Assembly (NCBI GenBank): GCA_024138015.1
Contig: JAMXBB010000010.1
Location: 53,190,062 to 53,254,061 of the forward strand
Direction of reading: 5' to 3'
DNA length: 64,000 nucleotides
Source: Lumnitzera littorea
Taxonomy: Eukaryota; Streptophyta; Magnoliopsida; Myrtales; Combretaceae
Position 1 is the stretch's first letter. The number at the start of each line of letters is the position of its first letter. Made by a program: the position numbers and the translations under genes. Below the pieces are notes generated by a model, which was not told where the DNA came from, did no database searches, and saw only the letters and a program-made list of their open reading frames with translations. Positions 61,463-64,000 of this stretch are shown one piece after another.

Positions 61463-62429
61463 AAGTTAATATATGTAATATGATTGACCAAAAAAATGCA
61501 GATAGGCAAACCAGGAAACCATGTAAAATAGGAAAAATCCATTTATCTTTAGGTGTTACATCATTATCTTAAGAAATTTAAGTATTTGTTCATTGCTGTT
61601 TGAGTTTTTTCAAATGAAGGCTCGTAAAACTTATTTATATATCATTTAAAAACTAAAACAGTATCATATATATATAAATTTTAGCAACTTTTGAAGAAAC
61701 CCTATTTAATGCATAAAGACATAGTCCATAAGGTCCAAAATTAGAAGGTATATCAAGCACCTCCCATTAAACATTCCTGATAGGATAATTCTTATACGAT
61801 TTTGGACGGGTATCAGACAGGTTGTTAAAATCATAAAGTCTCCAATCAAATTTTTAGAACAGAACCTAAACTTGATAATACCTAACTATTACTCATTATT
61901 AGTTTTGTAAATGTACTTCACTTATCGGAACTTTTGACTTTTTTACTTAACCTCGCCCTTTACCCCATGCTTCACTCCTCACTCTTCAAACCCGTCAATC
62001 ATCATATCCATTCACAAGAAGCAAACCTTCAATCAACTCTTTGAATTCAATAATCCTTTCCACGAAATCTTTTCTTCTTCTCTTTTTTTCTTTTTCTTTT
62101 TGATTTCCATGTGGACCATTCAGTTGTACATTTTCACTCCTGGGCTTTCAGAAGCTGAGCTCATCGGCCCATGACTCATCCATCTAAGGGGATTAGGAAG
62201 GAAGGCAACAAATAGATATAGTAGGGAGATCGTGTTTAATATCCTCCGTACTCAAATGTAATATATTGGAGGGTCTTAAGAACTTACTTACCTAATCTAT
62301 CTATACCTTCTCTTCCTTATGAATACCTTTGGACTCGCTCTAAGTAAGGGCAAAGGAATTTAACTCTTTGTTAGTTTATCTTTTATCATCTCTCTGACTT
62401 GGGTGTTAAAGCTACAAAAATTTTGGTTA
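61463..62429. other. Intergenic, no feature seen
   Basis: AT-rich sequence with no coding region on either strand and no obvious repeat. Confidence 0.6.
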
Positions 62430-63070
62430 TAAATGACATTTAATAAACATAGTTGAACTAGGAAAAACCATAGCCAATAATTTTGAGCTAATAAATGTGG
62501 CCGAAAAACATCTTCTAACATCCAATAATCAACAATGTTTAGGCATCACCATATGTACCCATCGGTAAAGTTTATGAATGGCTGAAACATATCTATGTAT
62601 ATTAGATAGCCATCATAAATGTGGCTAAAAAACGAACTAAAAGTGGTTATCTTTGGCCTTATACGGTGTTTAAACAAAGTTATGTAATTTTTCCACCAAT
62701 GAAAATATTGAAGAAGTAACACATTAGTTACATTTAAATGTAGCTAATGAAAATGGTTGACAACGTTTAAATGTGATTTTATCTAATGATTAGCAACATT
62801 TTAACATAGATATATTTTTTCCTTCTAATGAAAACATTTTCAATAAATACCATATTACCCATGTTTAAATGTGACTAATGATGATTATTAACGTCTAAAC
62901 AAAGTTATTTCTATTCTTAAGCAATATTTAAACTTGTTTATTCATTTTTCCTACTAATTAGAATGTCAAAGAAATCTCACATTAGCTATGTTTAAATATA
63001 GTTAATGGAGATAATGAGTTATGTTTAAATGTAACTAAGCCAACACTCTATCGTGTTTTAATATCATTGT
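62430..63070. repeat. Array of dispersed tttaaatgt(g/a)gctaatg-type words
   Basis: Words such as gtttaaatgtgactaatg, gtttaaatatagttaatg, atttaaatgtagctaatg and their reversed forms recur at least eight times over 600 bp in both orientations. Such arrays are typical of subterminal regions of CACTA-type and some other DNA transposons, where the transposase binds. No CACTA terminus was found, so the class is open. Confidence 0.5.
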
Positions 63071-64000
63071 TTGACTAAATTTAGTACTTATAAATATTGC
63101 AATTATGATGACTAAAGGCCTTTATACACATTGATATATTCACATTATAAAAGAAGAATGCACTTTCTTTCAAAGCACATGTTGGTCAACATATACAAGC
63201 TATTTCATTTACACACCACAAAATACAAAATAATAAGCAATGTGTTCTCCATAAATAATATCAAAGTTAATAAATATTTCAATATGCTTGACAAAATATG
63301 AGTTAGATGACTAAAAAATTTATATTCTTAATGCATATGATCTTAAATATACTTAGCCAAAAAGGATCTTACACATTAAATCCAAAATCTCAAATTGGAC
63401 AATCTAAAATCCCATCATATATCCTATCAATTATCATCCTCACAATTTTTATTATCATTATTGTTTGGTGGAAAACATCATTCTATACATCCCCACATCT
63501 TGTAGTACAATAAAAAAAAACTCTAATTAACACATATATACAACAATTAAAAAAAAAAAATCAAAGAGAGAGTAAATACTAAGAAAGGTTTTTGATAATT
63601 TACCTAGAATATTAGGTATATTCTCATCTAGTTGTATAATTGCTTAGGCAAGCATGGACAGTTGTAAAGTATTTATACTAAGTTATAAAATTTCCTATTT
63701 GACATGTAAATATTAAAAAAAAAACACTTAATAATATAATTTTCTCTAAAAGAATCAAGTAACTTGTATCCTTATCTTCATATATCAATCCGATAAATCT
63801 CTTTTCTAAATTCATGTAATCATTGTAGACAAAGCCAAAACAAGAAAACCACCATAAGAGGAGCATTCCTGTTGAGTAATCAAAAGCGACAATTATTAAT
63901 ATACAGAATATCGGCTTATGTTTGAAAGAGTGATAAATATGCTTATTTAGTGTTGACCTCCCATTAGCAAAATTGAGGTACTAATACACCATTGGTGTCG
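63071..64000. other. Intergenic, no feature seen
   Basis: AT-rich sequence to the end of the window. Short open stretches at 63307-63513 (+) and 63678-63866 (-) are low-complexity and have no recognisable domain. Confidence 0.6.

Noticed and set aside
1..64000. tRNA, rRNA or CRISPR loci
   Set aside because: No cloverleaf with intact A and B boxes, no rRNA signature and no spacer-repeat array was noticed; a covariance-model scan could not be run.

Overview
The window is nuclear DNA from a flowering plant, most likely a eudicot. It is AT-rich. It holds two intron-rich plant genes with canonical GT-AG junctions, and the rest is dominated by decayed plant transposable elements (LINE, Copia, Ty3/gypsy, Mutator-like, hAT-like MITEs). 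No RNA gene, CRISPR array or bacterial-style operon was seen. The species cannot be named from this sequence alone.

Layout. 1-7570: a dead LINE, cut by a roughly 1.8-kb Copia-type LTR that is itself cut by a 3.4-kb solo LTR. 7571-7841: a MITE. 9640-17300: a dead Mutator-like element (MULE) split by two solo LTRs (3.4 kb and 2.1 kb). 18538-32973 (+): a complete ten-exon TH1-type gene (574 aa) encoding the bifunctional thiamine enzyme, HMP-P kinase plus thiamine-phosphate synthase. Its intron 8 is swollen to 6.2 kb by a foldback element and an antisense Copia remnant. 33360-40690: a second MULE with roughly 350-bp inverted termini, carrying a MuDR-type transposase and, behind it on the same strand, a plant mobile domain (PMD) gene, with a 1.5-kb LTR inserted after the PMD. 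41071-41585: an hAT-type non-autonomous element with a perfect 8-bp target-site duplication. 45600-47050 (-): a third MULE remnant. 48544-59662 (-): a complete nine-exon SnRK2 protein kinase gene (352 aa, subclass-I-like acidic tail). Its intron 5 carries a 5.4-kb chromodomain-type Ty3/gypsy element with both LTRs, and its intron 2 has a 400-N assembly gap flanked by a repeated sequence. 60065-61462: an inverted-repeat element. The rest to 64000 is AT-rich intergenic DNA with a subterminal-repeat-like array.

The two host genes are functionally unrelated: one is plastid thiamine biosynthesis, the other osmotic-stress/ABA-type signalling. Both keep an open, in-frame exon structure (1725 and 1059 nt including the stop) despite multi-kilobase insertions in their introns. 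All identifiable transposons are inactivated by stops, frameshifts or loss of internal regions. The target-site duplications allow a relative order of insertions to be read directly. The most unusual item is the MULE that carries a PMD gene between long inverted termini next to TH1.
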